Shown in pieces: positions 46,876 through 56,084 of a stretch of 64,000 nt of DNA (position 1 is the stretch's first letter; each line of letters begins with the position of its first letter). A program made the translations under genes and the position numbers. The DNA is from Loktanella sp. M215 (GTDB taxonomy: Bacteria > Pseudomonadota > Alphaproteobacteria > Rhodobacterales > Rhodobacteraceae). The stretch lies in NCBI RefSeq assembly GCF_021735925.1, contig NZ_WMEA01000001.1, positions 2,634,001-2,698,000 of the forward strand, written 5' to 3'. The notes under the pieces are model-generated. The model was given only the letters and a program-made list of their open reading frames with translations, was not told the DNA's origin and did not search any database.

Positions 46876-47634
46876 TCAGGCCACCCTGTCCATGACTGAT
46901 CGTGACCAGACGACAAGCCGTGCCCGTCCGCCCGCCTTTGCCGCATAAAGCGCCTCGTCTGCCCGCGAGAGCGCCGCCTCGATCATCTCGTGCGGCTTGG
47001 TTTCTGCGGCACCGACCGACAGGGTTAGCCGCAGGGGATCACGCTCCTCCGGCAGGTTGATCATGATGGTGCTGCACATCTTGCCGCCGATTCGGGTAAT
47101 CTCCTCCAGCGTGCAATAGGGCATGAAGGCGCCGAATTCCTCTCCGCCGATGCGTCCGACCAGATCCTCGGCCCGGCGGACGTCGTTCAGCCGCTTGGCG
47201 ATGGCCTGCAGGCAGCGGTCACCGACCGCGTGGCCATAGGTGTCGTTGATCCGCTTGAAATGATCCGCGTCGATGATTAGCACGAATCCCGTTTCGCCCT
47301 TGGCCTGCGCGCGCCCGGCCTGTGCGACAAAGGCGCGTCGGTTCGGCAGGCCGGTCAGCATGTCGGTCATCGCCAGATCCGCCAGCTGCGCGTGAATCCG
47401 GTCCATGTAGGTCAGCATGCCAAAGGCAATCGCCGTGAACGGCAGTTGCACCAGCGCCGCCGTCAGCAGCGACGCCGGCAGGTCCTGCCACCCCTGATGC
47501 AGCACCAGCACGGCGATCATCGCATAGAGGACCAGGAAAAGGACGATCACTATCAAAGGCTTGACGACATAGTCCCGGCGCTTGTTCAGCGCAAAGGTCC
47601 GCAGCAGGCCTTGAAAGATCGTATGCTTCATCAT
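46876..47634 (-). CDS. Membrane-bound diguanylate cyclase (GGDEF)
   Basis: Makes c-di-GMP from two GTP. It has about 252 residues: two membrane helices (about 25-45 and 60-85) with almost no periplasmic domain, a short linker, then a GGDEF domain (TDMLTGLPNRRAF, IDADHFKRINDTYGHAVGD, RIGGEEFGAF). The active site GGEEF is intact, and an RxxD inhibitory site (RAED) lies five residues before it. The start is uncertain: ATG 47634, 47631 or 47646, the last with GGAGG too close. About half its residues match the disrupted copy downstream, so the pair arose by duplication. Confidence 0.88.
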   Translation of the reverse strand: MMKHTIFQGLLRTFALNKRRDYVVKPLIVIVLFLVLYAMIAVLVLHQGWQDLPASLLTAALVQLPFTAIAFGMLTYMDRIHAQLADLAMTDMLTGLPNRRAFVAQAGRAQAKGETGFVLIIDADHFKRINDTYGHAVGDRCLQAIAKRLNDVRRAEDLVGRIGGEEFGAFMPYCTLEEITRIGGKMCSTIMINLPEERDPLRLTLSVGAAETKPHEMIEAALSRADEALYAAKAGGRARLVVWSRSVMDRVA

Positions 47635-47688
47635 GGGCGTGACCATGGCCTCCGACCCCTTTGCCAATGCTTAAGCAGGGCGGGAAAT

Positions 47689-50166
47689 TTACGGTGATTT
47701 TGAACCGGTTTCCGGCTCCAGCCGCATGGTCCCCAGGGCCGCCGCCCGCGCCAGATCCGGGTCCAGCGACATCGGGATGTATTCCCCCCGCCGCCACAGC
47801 TCTCCCAGGTTGTCGTAATAGCGCGACAGGAAATGCCCGGACTGCCCCGTGGCCGTGACGAAGACCGACGAATCGGGGTCGGCAAAGTCGTAGACCCCGC
47901 GGTAGCCCGCCGCATGGACGTTCAGGAAGGGGTCCGGCCCGGTGCCGCTGGTCTGGCCGCGCATCAGGGTGTTGTCGCCGCCGCTGGTCGACTGGCGGAT
48001 GTTCACGAACCACTGCAGGATCGGCACGGTGCCCAGCGTCGGATGGTCGTGCGCCGCCTGATGCGCGTCGCCCCAGCGCAGGGTTTCCAGGTTCTTGCCC
48101 CAGTTTTCCCCGATCCACGTCAGCGCGTCGTCCAGCGACTGGCGGGCGATGTCGGTGCAGGTCTCGACCGGCGCCGACTGGATCACGTCGCACCAGACGG
48201 ACGCGCCGTCCACGTCGCGGAACACCCGCTCGATGAACACGGGGTCGATATGGGTGAACTCGGTCGCCAGCGGCCCCAGCTCGTCACGGATCAGCCGGTC
48301 CTGCAAGCTGCGCATCCAGGCGGCATAGATCAGCGGCTCCGGCAGATGCTCGTTCATCTCGCCGTTCCAGTTCGCCAGCAGCGTCAGCGCGATCTGCCGG
48401 CGCCGTTCCGGCGTGCCGTCCTCTGCCGCGTCGCCGGTGAACCACAGGTCGGCCCCGACCAGCGGCAGCAGCGACCGCGCGGTGAAACTGACCGTATCCA
48501 GCTGCGCCTCGATAAAGCTGTCGCGGGTATGCACCTCGCGGCTTTGCATCAGACGTCGCCAGCGCTGCACCCGCTGCGTATCGCCCCAGTTGTAGGAAAC
48601 GTGGTTCGGAAACGGCCGGTTCACGGTCTTGTTGTTGGTATTGCCGACGATTCCGCCCTCGGGGGCCACGAACTCCGGGTTGTCCGCATAGGGCATGATC
48701 CCCTGCCAGCGATTCTCTGGCAGATACCCGTAAGAGGGCAGGCGCCCCTTGCTCTGGTGATTAGGATCGCGGCGCGGGATCGCGCCAATCGTCTTCATCG
48801 CCACATCCGTGCGGTCCGCCAGCGTCAGGTTCTGCGCCGGGGCGACATAGGGCGCGGCCGCGGCAATCGCCTGTTCGATCGTGCGGGATTTCATCATCGC
48901 CATCGCCGCCGACAGGCTGGGATCGTCGCCCGTCAGAGCGGTCCACGACAGGCTGGTCACATGCCCCGGCGGCGTCACGGTCCCAAGGTCGAACACATCG
49001 CCCGGCAGCACCGGCCCGTTGTCGGTCCACTTCAGCTTCAACGTGATCGCGGGACTGTCCTTGATCGTGACGATGCTGTCGCGGGCGCGGAAATCGGTCC
49101 AGCCGTCGGGGGTGCGGTACTGGTTGGGATTGTCCGGGTTGATCTGTTCGATATGCACGTCCTGATCGTCGACATAGGCCGTGGTGATGCCCCAGCCCAG
49201 ATCCGCGCTGCGCCCCGACAGGATCACCGGCAGGCCCGGAATCGTCCCCCCGATCACGTCGCCCGACGCAAGCTGCAACCGCGCCAGATACCAAACGGTC
49301 GGCGCCGTCAGTTGCAGGTGCGGGTCGCTGGCCAGCAGCGTCGATCCCGTCGCCGACCGGCTGATCCCGGCGGCCCAGGCGTTCGACGCCCCCGCCAACC
49401 CGTGTCCCATCACCGGCGACAGCGGATCGTCCGGGCCGCGCGTGTTGGCGGCATATTTCGGCACGTCACCCACCAGCGCGCTATAGTCGGGCAGGGCGGC
49501 GATCCCGTCGGTGGGATCGTCGGGCAGAATGTCCGCCAGACGCTCTGCCGGGACGATCAGCGACGTGCGCGCACGCAGCACCTCGTCATTCGCTTGCCCC
49601 GACAATTGCAGCGCCAGCAGCTTGAGGATCGCGATGCTGTCCGCAGGCTGCCAAGGGGCGATGGGCGCGTTGAAGATCCACATCTCTGGCGCACCGCGCC
49701 CGCGCGATCCCTTGTTGATTTCGCCCAGCCAGGCGTTCACCCCGGCAGCATAGGCGGTCAGCGCGGCCGTGGTCGGCGCATCCTGCGCCTTGACCGAGGT
49801 GACGGCCAGCCCGTACAGATCCAGCCGTCGCATCAGGTTGTCGATCCGGACGGTGCGCTCTCCGAACAGCTCTGACAGGCGGCCCTGCACCGTGCGGCGC
49901 AGCATGGTCATCTGCCACAGCCGGTCCTGCGCATGGGCATAGCCCAGCGCAAAGAACACGTCCTCGTCGGTCTGGCCAAAGATATGCGGCACGTCGGCAT
50001 TGTCGCGCACGATCTCGACCGGGGCGGTGATGCCGCTGACCGTATAGGTGCCGTCGTAGTCGGGCAGGGACCGCGAGGCGAAATACCACACCAGCACGAT
50101 GGCCGCGACCACCAGCACGACGGCCCCGGTCGCCAGCCACATCAACCACTTGAATATCCGCGCCAT
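47689..50166 (-). CDS. Penicillin acylase family N-terminal-nucleophile hydrolase
   Basis: Probable periplasmic amidase of 825 residues: one N-terminal hydrophobic helix (about 8-30, an uncleaved anchor or signal), an alpha-subunit region with GYAHAQDRLWQMTMLRR, a spacer, and the autocleavage site before Ser at about residue 261 in GASNAWA, the nucleophile of the beta subunit. The beta part contains GWGITTAYVDDQDVHIEQI and GNTNNKTVNRPFP, as in the family. Substrates may include N-acyl-homoserine lactones or other amides; sequence alone does not decide. ATG 50166 is used rather than the TTG before it. Confidence 0.9.
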   Translation of the reverse strand: MARIFKWLMWLATGAVVLVVAAIVLVWYFASRSLPDYDGTYTVSGITAPVEIVRDNADVPHIFGQTDEDVFFALGYAHAQDRLWQMTMLRRTVQGRLSELFGERTVRIDNLMRRLDLYGLAVTSVKAQDAPTTAALTAYAAGVNAWLGEINKGSRGRGAPEMWIFNAPIAPWQPADSIAILKLLALQLSGQANDEVLRARTSLIVPAERLADILPDDPTDGIAALPDYSALVGDVPKYAANTRGPDDPLSPVMGHGLAGASNAWAAGISRSATGSTLLASDPHLQLTAPTVWYLARLQLASGDVIGGTIPGLPVILSGRSADLGWGITTAYVDDQDVHIEQINPDNPNQYRTPDGWTDFRARDSIVTIKDSPAITLKLKWTDNGPVLPGDVFDLGTVTPPGHVTSLSWTALTGDDPSLSAAMAMMKSRTIEQAIAAAAPYVAPAQNLTLADRTDVAMKTIGAIPRRDPNHQSKGRLPSYGYLPENRWQGIMPYADNPEFVAPEGGIVGNTNNKTVNRPFPNHVSYNWGDTQRVQRWRRLMQSREVHTRDSFIEAQLDTVSFTARSLLPLVGADLWFTGDAAEDGTPERRRQIALTLLANWNGEMNEHLPEPLIYAAWMRSLQDRLIRDELGPLATEFTHIDPVFIERVFRDVDGASVWCDVIQSAPVETCTDIARQSLDDALTWIGENWGKNLETLRWGDAHQAAHDHPTLGTVPILQWFVNIRQSTSGGDNTLMRGQTSGTGPDPFLNVHAAGYRGVYDFADPDSSVFVTATGQSGHFLSRYYDNLGELWRRGEYIPMSLDPDLARAAALGTMRLEPETGSKSP

Positions 50167-50240
50167 CAAAGAACCCCCGTCACCGGCGGGTCCTTCCTAG
50201 CGCGCGTGGACCGCCGCCGCCACCGGGGTTTTGCGCCCGA

Positions 50241-50588
50241 TCAGGCGAAGTTGACCCAGAGCGCGCCCAGTCCCACCACGACCTCGGTCGCAAAGAACTT
50301 CCATTTCAACCCGTTGGTCCCGTCCAGCATCAGCGAGGTCGCACGCCCCACTGCAGCCCCGGTCCAGGCACAGCCGATCATGCCGTAAGCCACCGGTGTC
50401 CCGATCAGGATCGCCCCCAGCCCCAGCCCCACGAACAGCGCGCCAGAGGCCGCGCGGATCTCGCTTGGCCCCATGTTGCCCTCGCCCTTCTTCAGGTCGA
50501 GCATGTCCATCGTATAGCGTGGCGCCAGCCAGCCCACGGCGCCAAGGCCGATGCTGGCCAGCGCAAAGAGGTAGTTCAGAATATCCAT
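50241..50588 (-). CDS. DUF4345-like small membrane protein
   Basis: Protein of 115 residues with four predicted helices, including DILNYLFALASIGLGAVGWL at the start and SGALFVGLGLGAILIG in the middle. The layout and the RAASGALFVGLGL stretch resemble DUF4345; the function is unknown. AAAGG lies 8 bases before ATG 50588. It shares direction with the acylase gene downstream and the kinase upstream, but the gaps of about 75 bp leave cotranscription open. Confidence 0.65.
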   Translation of the reverse strand: MDILNYLFALASIGLGAVGWLAPRYTMDMLDLKKGEGNMGPSEIRAASGALFVGLGLGAILIGTPVAYGMIGCAWTGAAVGRATSLMLDGTNGLKWKFFATEVVVGLGALWVNFA

Positions 50589-50662
50589 CGTGCGGACCTT
50601 TCGCTGTGTCTGCAAGGCGATCTAGCGGGGTTTGGTCGCACGGCGAGGGGCAGGGTGCCCCG

Positions 50663-51298
50663 TCAGTCCTGCGGGCGCAGGGTGATGTCGCAGGGCAGGG
50701 CGCGCATGATGACGCGCTCGGCGTTCGGGATGTCGTTGCCCTCGGCCCGGCGCATCGCGGCGGTGCGCGACAGGTTCAGCGACAGCCAGCGCTGGATCAG
50801 GCGGGCACGCAACTCCGGCAGCCCGACCTCGACCCGCACCGACAGGTCCCACAGGTCCGCAAGGTTCGCCCATGGCATCTCGTCGAACATCAGGTAATTG
50901 CCCTCGACGATGATGACAGCGCAATTAGCCGGCACCACGACCGCGCCCGCCACCGACAGATCGCGCGACCGGTCGAACACCGGGGCCACGACCTCCACCG
51001 CTTCGGTCATCCGGCGCACCAGATGCAGGAACCCGTCGGCGTCGAAGGTCTCGGGTGCGCCCTTGCGGCCCCGCAGACCGCGCGCATCCAACACCGCGTT
51101 GTCCAGATGGAACCCGTCCATCGGCACGATCATCGCGGGACAGCGCTGCACGTTCAACCGCCGCGCCAGCTCTGACGCGAGCGTCGACTTGCCGCTGCCG
51201 GGCGCCCCCGCGATGCCCACAAGGATGCGTTCCTGCGTCTCGCGCATCTCGTGGATACGCTCTGCCAGCAAGTTGACCTGATCGGTGATGTTCTGCAC
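50663..51298 (-). CDS. P-loop nucleoside/sugar kinase-like protein (uridine kinase / PanK-like family)
   Basis: Cytosolic kinase-like protein of 211 residues. The Walker A motif GIAGAPGSGKSTLAS is near residue 28, the substrate-side PMDGFHLDNAVLD near 58, GRKGAPETFDADGF, and IIVEGNYLMFDEMPW follows. This is the pattern of the YggC/FrcK-type family related to uridine kinase and pantothenate kinase; some members phosphorylate fructose. The actual substrate is uncertain. The start is GTG 51298 with GAGGG six bases upstream; an open frame to 51403 has no ribosome site. Confidence 0.8.
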   Translation of the reverse strand: MQNITDQVNLLAERIHEMRETQERILVGIAGAPGSGKSTLASELARRLNVQRCPAMIVPMDGFHLDNAVLDARGLRGRKGAPETFDADGFLHLVRRMTEAVEVVAPVFDRSRDLSVAGAVVVPANCAVIIVEGNYLMFDEMPWANLADLWDLSVRVEVGLPELRARLIQRWLSLNLSRTAAMRRAEGNDIPNAERVIMRALPCDITLRPQD

Positions 51299-51470
51299 GT
51301 CTGCCCTCGCGTTCCGCGTTTGCCGCGGTATCTCTGGCCCTGACGCTAGCCAGACCGGGCCGGACAGGCGAGCGGAAATGCTACCGGGCCGTGCATTTTG
51401 CACAAGACCGCTGACACCGATGACACACCAAGGGGGCAGGGCGCGCCCCCCGGGCGTGCCGTTTTGGACC

Positions 51471-51782
51471 TCAGCGGGGCGGCATCTGCGCGATCTCGGC
51501 CGCGACGCGCGCTTTCAGCAGCTCCGGGTTGTTGACCAGCGTTTCGTCCTTGCAGATGACGGTCGCGATCGCGTTGGCATTGGCGTAATCATAGCCGTAA
51601 GCGACCAGATCCGTGACAAAACTGCCCTGCGGGTGATCCCAGATCGTGGCCGTTGTCGGCCCGCGATAGCAATCGGCGGTGATGACAAAGGTGCGGTGTT
51701 GCCCGGCGTCGGCAAAGGCGGCCGGGGCCGCAGCTGCGGTCAGGGCGGCAAGGCCCAGGGCGCGTATTACTGTTCTGGTCAT
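51471..51782 (-). CDS. Small secreted protein, 103 residues
   Basis: Signal peptide of about 23 residues (MTRTVIRALGLAALTAAAAP, cut near AFA-DAG). The mature part has about 80 residues with two cysteines (ADCYRG, VICKDE) that could form a disulfide. GAGGG lies six bases before ATG 51782. I recognise no family. Position between a kinase gene and an intergenic gap gives no functional hint. Confidence 0.6.
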   Translation of the reverse strand: MTRTVIRALGLAALTAAAAPAAFADAGQHRTFVITADCYRGPTTATIWDHPQGSFVTDLVAYGYDYANANAIATVICKDETLVNNPELLKARVAAEIAQMPPR

Positions 51783-52139
51783 GGTAATCCCTCGTGAATG
51801 TGTGACTCGGTAAAAGGTGCAGAAAGCTGTGCCGTCTGGCAGCAGCACGATGGCTGTCTGCCGGATCGTGTTGGACTGCCCGCCATCCATATCATCGAAA
51901 ACAGGCGGGGCAGGCGCGAAACGCAATCATCGCTGGCCGTCGTCAAACACGTTTTCGGCATCGGCGCCCCCGCGCCGCCGCGCAAGGCGTGGGGCTGTCC
52001 CACGTCACGTCTGTTCTGGGCCGCCTGCAGGGTCGCCCGTGCAAAAAATCCCCGCAATCCTGCGCCTTTTGCGTAACACCGGGCACAACGATGTCGCACC
52101 GGCTGGGCAGGGACCACCGCTTGCCCTAGGTCTTTGTGC
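51783..52139. other. Intergenic stretch without a convincing gene
   Basis: 357 bp between the divergent small secreted protein gene and the brkB homologue. Overlapping short frames on both strands have no ribosome sites or recognisable motifs. The start of the brkB gene overlaps the end of this region; no clear promoter boxes were found. Confidence 0.5.
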
Positions 52140-53069
52140 ATGACCGACACACTCCCGTCAGGCCCGGGCCATGCCCGCGCCACCGCACAGGATCCACCGC
52201 CGGGGGCCACCCGGCGGCTGTGGACCTTGCTGATGGCCGTCTGGACGACGGCGACAGAGCGGCATATTTCCCTGATTGCCGCCGGTGTCGCCTTCTTCGG
52301 CATGTTCGCCCTGTTCCCCGCGCTGGCCGCGATCATCGCGATCTTCGGCCTGCTGGCGGACCCCACCATCGTCGTCCAGCAGCTGGAGCTGATGAAGGAA
52401 ATCATCCCGCAGGAAACCTACCTGCTGTTCGTGGGTCAGATGGGCCGCCTGCTGGCCGCCCAGACCGGCACGCTGGGATTCGCCTCTGGCGTGTCGCTGA
52501 TGCTGGCGCTCTGGGCCGCGCGGGCAGGGGTCGCGGGGCTGATGGAGGGGCTGAACGCCATCGCCAACCGCCCGGCGCGCAACGGGTTCAAGCAGATCGT
52601 CGTGGCCCTGACCCTGACGATCACGTTGGTCGCCCTCGCGATCCTCGCGATGGTGGCCGTCATCGTCGCCCCCATCGTGATGAAATTCGTCCATATCGAC
52701 ACGGGCACCGCCTGGATCCTCGAGGTCATCCGCTGGCTCGTGGCGCTCTTCGTGCTCTACGCCGCACTCTCGCTGCTCTACCGTTTCGGCCCCAACCAGC
52801 GGGGCGCGCGGCTGCGCTGGATGACGATCGGTGCGGCCACCGCCGTCGTGCTCTGGATCGTCGCCTCGGCCGGTTTGTCATATTATTTGGGGAATTTCGG
52901 GAACTATAACGAGGTTTACGGATCCATCGGTGCGGTGATCGGCATGCTGCTCTGGCTCTACATCACCGCCTACCTGATTTTGCTGGGTGCGGCCCTCAAT
53001 CTGCAGGTCCACGGCAACGTCGACGGCCAGCACGACGCCCCCCGTCCTGCGGCAAATGTGTCACCATGA
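52140..53069 (+). CDS. YihY/BrkB-type inner-membrane protein
   Basis: Membrane protein of 309 residues of the YihY (virulence factor BrkB) family, often annotated ribonuclease BN by historic error. It has six hydrophobic segments (for example ISLIAAGVAFFGMFALFPAL near 45). The family's GSIGAVIGMLLWLYITAYLILLGA block is near residue 280 (key residues GAVIG and LLWLY). Function is unknown. The start is ATG 52140. A 121-bp gap with a stem-loop leads to the adhesin gene. Confidence 0.88.
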   Translation: MTDTLPSGPGHARATAQDPPPGATRRLWTLLMAVWTTATERHISLIAAGVAFFGMFALFPALAAIIAIFGLLADPTIVVQQLELMKEIIPQETYLLFVGQMGRLLAAQTGTLGFASGVSLMLALWAARAGVAGLMEGLNAIANRPARNGFKQIVVALTLTITLVALAILAMVAVIVAPIVMKFVHIDTGTAWILEVIRWLVALFVLYAALSLLYRFGPNQRGARLRWMTIGAATAVVLWIVASAGLSYYLGNFGNYNEVYGSIGAVIGMLLWLYITAYLILLGAALNLQVHGNVDGQHDAPRPAANVSP

Positions 53070-53190
53070 AGGCCACCATGCGGTAAGCGCCGCCATATTC
53101 CATCTGGATTAACGATCCCCCCCGCGCTAACCTGTCCGCAATCAAAATGATGCGTCCCATGATGGGCGCGCAATGAGGCGGAGTAGTTTT

Positions 53191-56073
53191 ATGTCGGCGA
53201 TTGAATTCGTCGTCCGCAATGATGCGGGCGGTTTGCAGCGTGGTGAAGTGTCCGGCAAGGGCGCGAACGCAAATATCATCGTAGGTCAGAGCCAGGACGT
53301 ATCCCTGAACCTGGAACGAAGCCACGTGCTGTCCTACGCCCGTCAGGGTCAGGCCCTGCAGGTCATGCTGGTCGATGGCGAGATCATCACCATCCAGGGG
53401 TTCTTCACGCCAGAAGGTCAGGCGCAGAACCACCTCTACCTCTCCTCCGGCGGTCAGCTGGCCGAGGTGCAACTGGTGCCCGGTGACGGCAACCTGATGC
53501 TGGCCCAGTACGTCGACAGCGACAGCTTCGGCAAATGGTCGCCCGATGACGAGCTTTACTTCACGCAGATCGCGGAACTGCCCGTCGATGACGCCGGTCC
53601 GCAGGCCACCATGATGGCAGCCCCGCTGATGGGCGGCCTCGGCGGTCTTGGCGGCTGGGGTGCAGCCGGTGCGGCCGCCGTCGGTGGCGCGCTTCTGGTC
53701 GGCGGCAACAGTGGTGACAGCGGTGACAGCGGTTCCGGCGGCGAGAGCGGCGACGGCGGCGGTGGCACGACTCCGACCGTTCCGACCGACCCCACGGATC
53801 CCACGACACCGACTGATCCGACCGATCCCACGACACCGACTGATCCGACCGATCCCACGACACCGACTGATCCGACCGATCCCACGACACCGACTGATCC
53901 GACCGATCCCACGACACCGACTGATCCGACCGATCCCACGGGCCCGACCGATCCGACTGATCCGACAGGCCCCACCGATCCCACGGACCCGGTCGAGCCG
54001 CCGGCCCCCCTGCCGCCGGTCGTCGAAATCACCACCGGCACGCGTGGCGACGGCACCGTCGTCAATAACGACGACTACAAGGACGGCGTCGATATCGGCG
54101 GCACCGGCACGCCCGGCGCCACCGGCACCGTGACTGTCGGCACCGTGGTCGTGAACATCACGATCGACCAAACCGGTCACTGGCAGACCACCATCCCCGC
54201 AGGTCAGCTGCCCGAAGGTGAATACGATCTGCCCGTGAAGGTCATCGTGACGAACGAAGGCGGCTCTGCCACCGACACCGACACACTGGACGTCGATACC
54301 GTGGCGACCGTCACCTTCGATGCGTCCAAGGTTGAAACCGACGGCACCGTGAACTTTGTCGAGGAAACGGACGGCGTCGTGCTGAACGGCACTACGCAGG
54401 CCGGATCCACCGTGATCGTGCAATTCGGCGGCGCCAGCTACAACGCCGTCGTCACCGGCACGAACTGGAGCCTCAACGTGCCTGCTGGTGTTCTGCCGCA
54501 GGGCGACCTTGGCACCGCGATCGACATCACCGTGACCGCCACCGACAGCCATGGCAACACGGCGACCGTGACCGACACGCTGGAAATCGACACCATCACC
54601 GGCGTGACCGTGAACCCGATCCCCGCAGGCGGCGACAACACGGTGAACGCGGCCGAGCGTACCACTGGCGTCACCGTGACCGGCACCGCCGAAGCAGGCG
54701 CGACGGTCATCGTCACCATGGCCAATGCGTCGCACACCGTGACGGCGAACGCGCAGGGCCAGTGGACCACCACCTACGCCCAAAGCGAGGTGCCCCGCAG
54801 CGAAGGCATGGTCCAGACGGTCACCGCCGTCTCGACCGACTTGGCCGGAAACACCGACACGGCCTCCGGCACCGTCCGGATCGACACGGAAATCCACGCG
54901 ACCATCGACACCTCTGACGTCGACGGCCCCGATGGCATCGTGAACGCCGAGGAAACCAAGGACGGCGTCATTCTGCACGGCACCGCCGACGCAGGCGCCA
55001 CCGTGGTCGTGACCTTCAACGGGTCCACCCACACGGTCACCTCCAACGCGCAGGGCAACTGGTCCTCGCAGTACAGCCGCGACGAACTGCCCACCGGCAA
55101 CATCGAGCTGAACTACACCGTCAACGTCAAGGCGACGGACGTGGCCGGCAACACCGCATCCACGACCGGCATCGTCAAGATGGACACCTGGGTCAACCAG
55201 CTGACCAGCACCAGCAAGGTCGGCGGCGACGGCGTCCTGAACCATCAGGAAGAAGCGCAGGGCATCACCCTGAACGGCCGTGTGGAAAAGGGCTCTTCGG
55301 TGCTGGTCGACTTCGACGGCGTCCAGCACGTGGCGACGGTCAAGGCCGACGGCACATGGACCGTCCACTTCACGGCCGCTGAAATCCGTGACGGCGAATA
55401 CAACGCGGTCATCGGCATCCACGCGACCGACGCCGCCGGTAACGTCCGCTCGATCGAGGAAACCTTCGTCGTCGATACGGTGCTGCCGGAATCGCCGGAC
55501 GTGCTGGGCATCTTCCTGCAGGGACAGAACAAGGACGGCGTCACGCAGGTCGCGGTCGAAAGCGCGGACGATGCGCTGACGATCCACGCCTACAACGCCA
55601 GCGGCGTGCAGCTGCTGTCCGACAAGGCCCTTGCAAACCCGGGCGAGGCGGGTCGGTCCGACTTTTACTTCGGGACCAACAACCCCGTCGCCGACGGCAA
55701 GCACCTTGTCGTCACCGCGACGGACGACCACGGCAACACCAACTCGACCCTGCTGGTGCTGGAAGAAAAGGCGACCGACAACGTCGACATCACGGCGCCG
55801 AACCTTGACGGGTTTGACATCGGGGCGATCGACCTCAGCTACGCGGAAAATGCAAAGCTGTCGCTGACCAAGGCCACCATCGACGCGCTGTCCGACAACG
55901 ACAACGTGCTCGTGATCCACGGGGCCATCGACGACACGGTCACCTTCCACGGCACCGGAACGATGCAGGGAACCGAGACGATCAACGGTCAGGCCTACGA
56001 CGTCTACGACGTCGGCGGCGACACCGTGATCAAGATCGACCACGACATCCAGTTCGTGCAGTCTATCGTCTGA
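53191..56073 (+). CDS. BapA-like type I secreted surface adhesin with Ig-like repeats
   Basis: Large secreted protein of 960 residues. Residues 1-75 form a BapA/Bap prefix-like domain (LNLERSHVLSYARQGQALQV; EIITIQGFF). A Gly/Ala-rich hydrophobic stretch lies at 140-172, and a PTDPTDPTT linker at about 198-270 is encoded by a perfect 27-bp repeat. Five Ig-like domains of about 98 residues begin near 276, 370, 467, 565 and 664. The C-terminal region (763-960) ends VYDVGGDTVIKIDHDIQFVQ, like T1SS-143-type secretion ends. There are no RTX nonapeptides. GGAG lies 8 bases before ATG 53191. The three genes downstream encode its likely exporter. Probable role: attachment or biofilm. Confidence 0.85.
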   Translation: MSAIEFVVRNDAGGLQRGEVSGKGANANIIVGQSQDVSLNLERSHVLSYARQGQALQVMLVDGEIITIQGFFTPEGQAQNHLYLSSGGQLAEVQLVPGDGNLMLAQYVDSDSFGKWSPDDELYFTQIAELPVDDAGPQATMMAAPLMGGLGGLGGWGAAGAAAVGGALLVGGNSGDSGDSGSGGESGDGGGGTTPTVPTDPTDPTTPTDPTDPTTPTDPTDPTTPTDPTDPTTPTDPTDPTTPTDPTDPTGPTDPTDPTGPTDPTDPVEPPAPLPPVVEITTGTRGDGTVVNNDDYKDGVDIGGTGTPGATGTVTVGTVVVNITIDQTGHWQTTIPAGQLPEGEYDLPVKVIVTNEGGSATDTDTLDVDTVATVTFDASKVETDGTVNFVEETDGVVLNGTTQAGSTVIVQFGGASYNAVVTGTNWSLNVPAGVLPQGDLGTAIDITVTATDSHGNTATVTDTLEIDTITGVTVNPIPAGGDNTVNAAERTTGVTVTGTAEAGATVIVTMANASHTVTANAQGQWTTTYAQSEVPRSEGMVQTVTAVSTDLAGNTDTASGTVRIDTEIHATIDTSDVDGPDGIVNAEETKDGVILHGTADAGATVVVTFNGSTHTVTSNAQGNWSSQYSRDELPTGNIELNYTVNVKATDVAGNTASTTGIVKMDTWVNQLTSTSKVGGDGVLNHQEEAQGITLNGRVEKGSSVLVDFDGVQHVATVKADGTWTVHFTAAEIRDGEYNAVIGIHATDAAGNVRSIEETFVVDTVLPESPDVLGIFLQGQNKDGVTQVAVESADDALTIHAYNASGVQLLSDKALANPGEAGRSDFYFGTNNPVADGKHLVVTATDDHGNTNSTLLVLEEKATDNVDITAPNLDGFDIGAIDLSYAENAKLSLTKATIDALSDNDNVLVIHGAIDDTVTFHGTGTMQGTETINGQAYDVYDVGGDTVIKIDHDIQFVQSIV
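53806..53940 (+). repeat. Five perfect tandem copies of a 27-bp coding repeat
   Basis: The unit ACACCGACTGATCCGACCGATCCCACG is split here as ACACCGACTGATCCGACC then GATCCCACG. It occurs at 53806, 53833, 53860, 53887 and 53914 without mismatch, and degenerate copies flank both sides. It encodes nine residues (TPTDPTDPT) of the adhesin linker. Any change in copy number keeps the frame. Confidence 0.95.
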
Positions 56074-56084
56074 CGCGTCAATCC

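Noticed and set aside
53806..53940. Regular 27-bp repeats that could look like a CRISPR array
   Set aside because: Copies are contiguous with no spacers and encode an in-frame Thr-Pro-Asp linker of the adhesin; no cas genes are present.
53191..56073. RTX toxin
   Set aside because: No GGxGxDxxx nonapeptides are present; repeats are Ig-like, so adhesin fits better.
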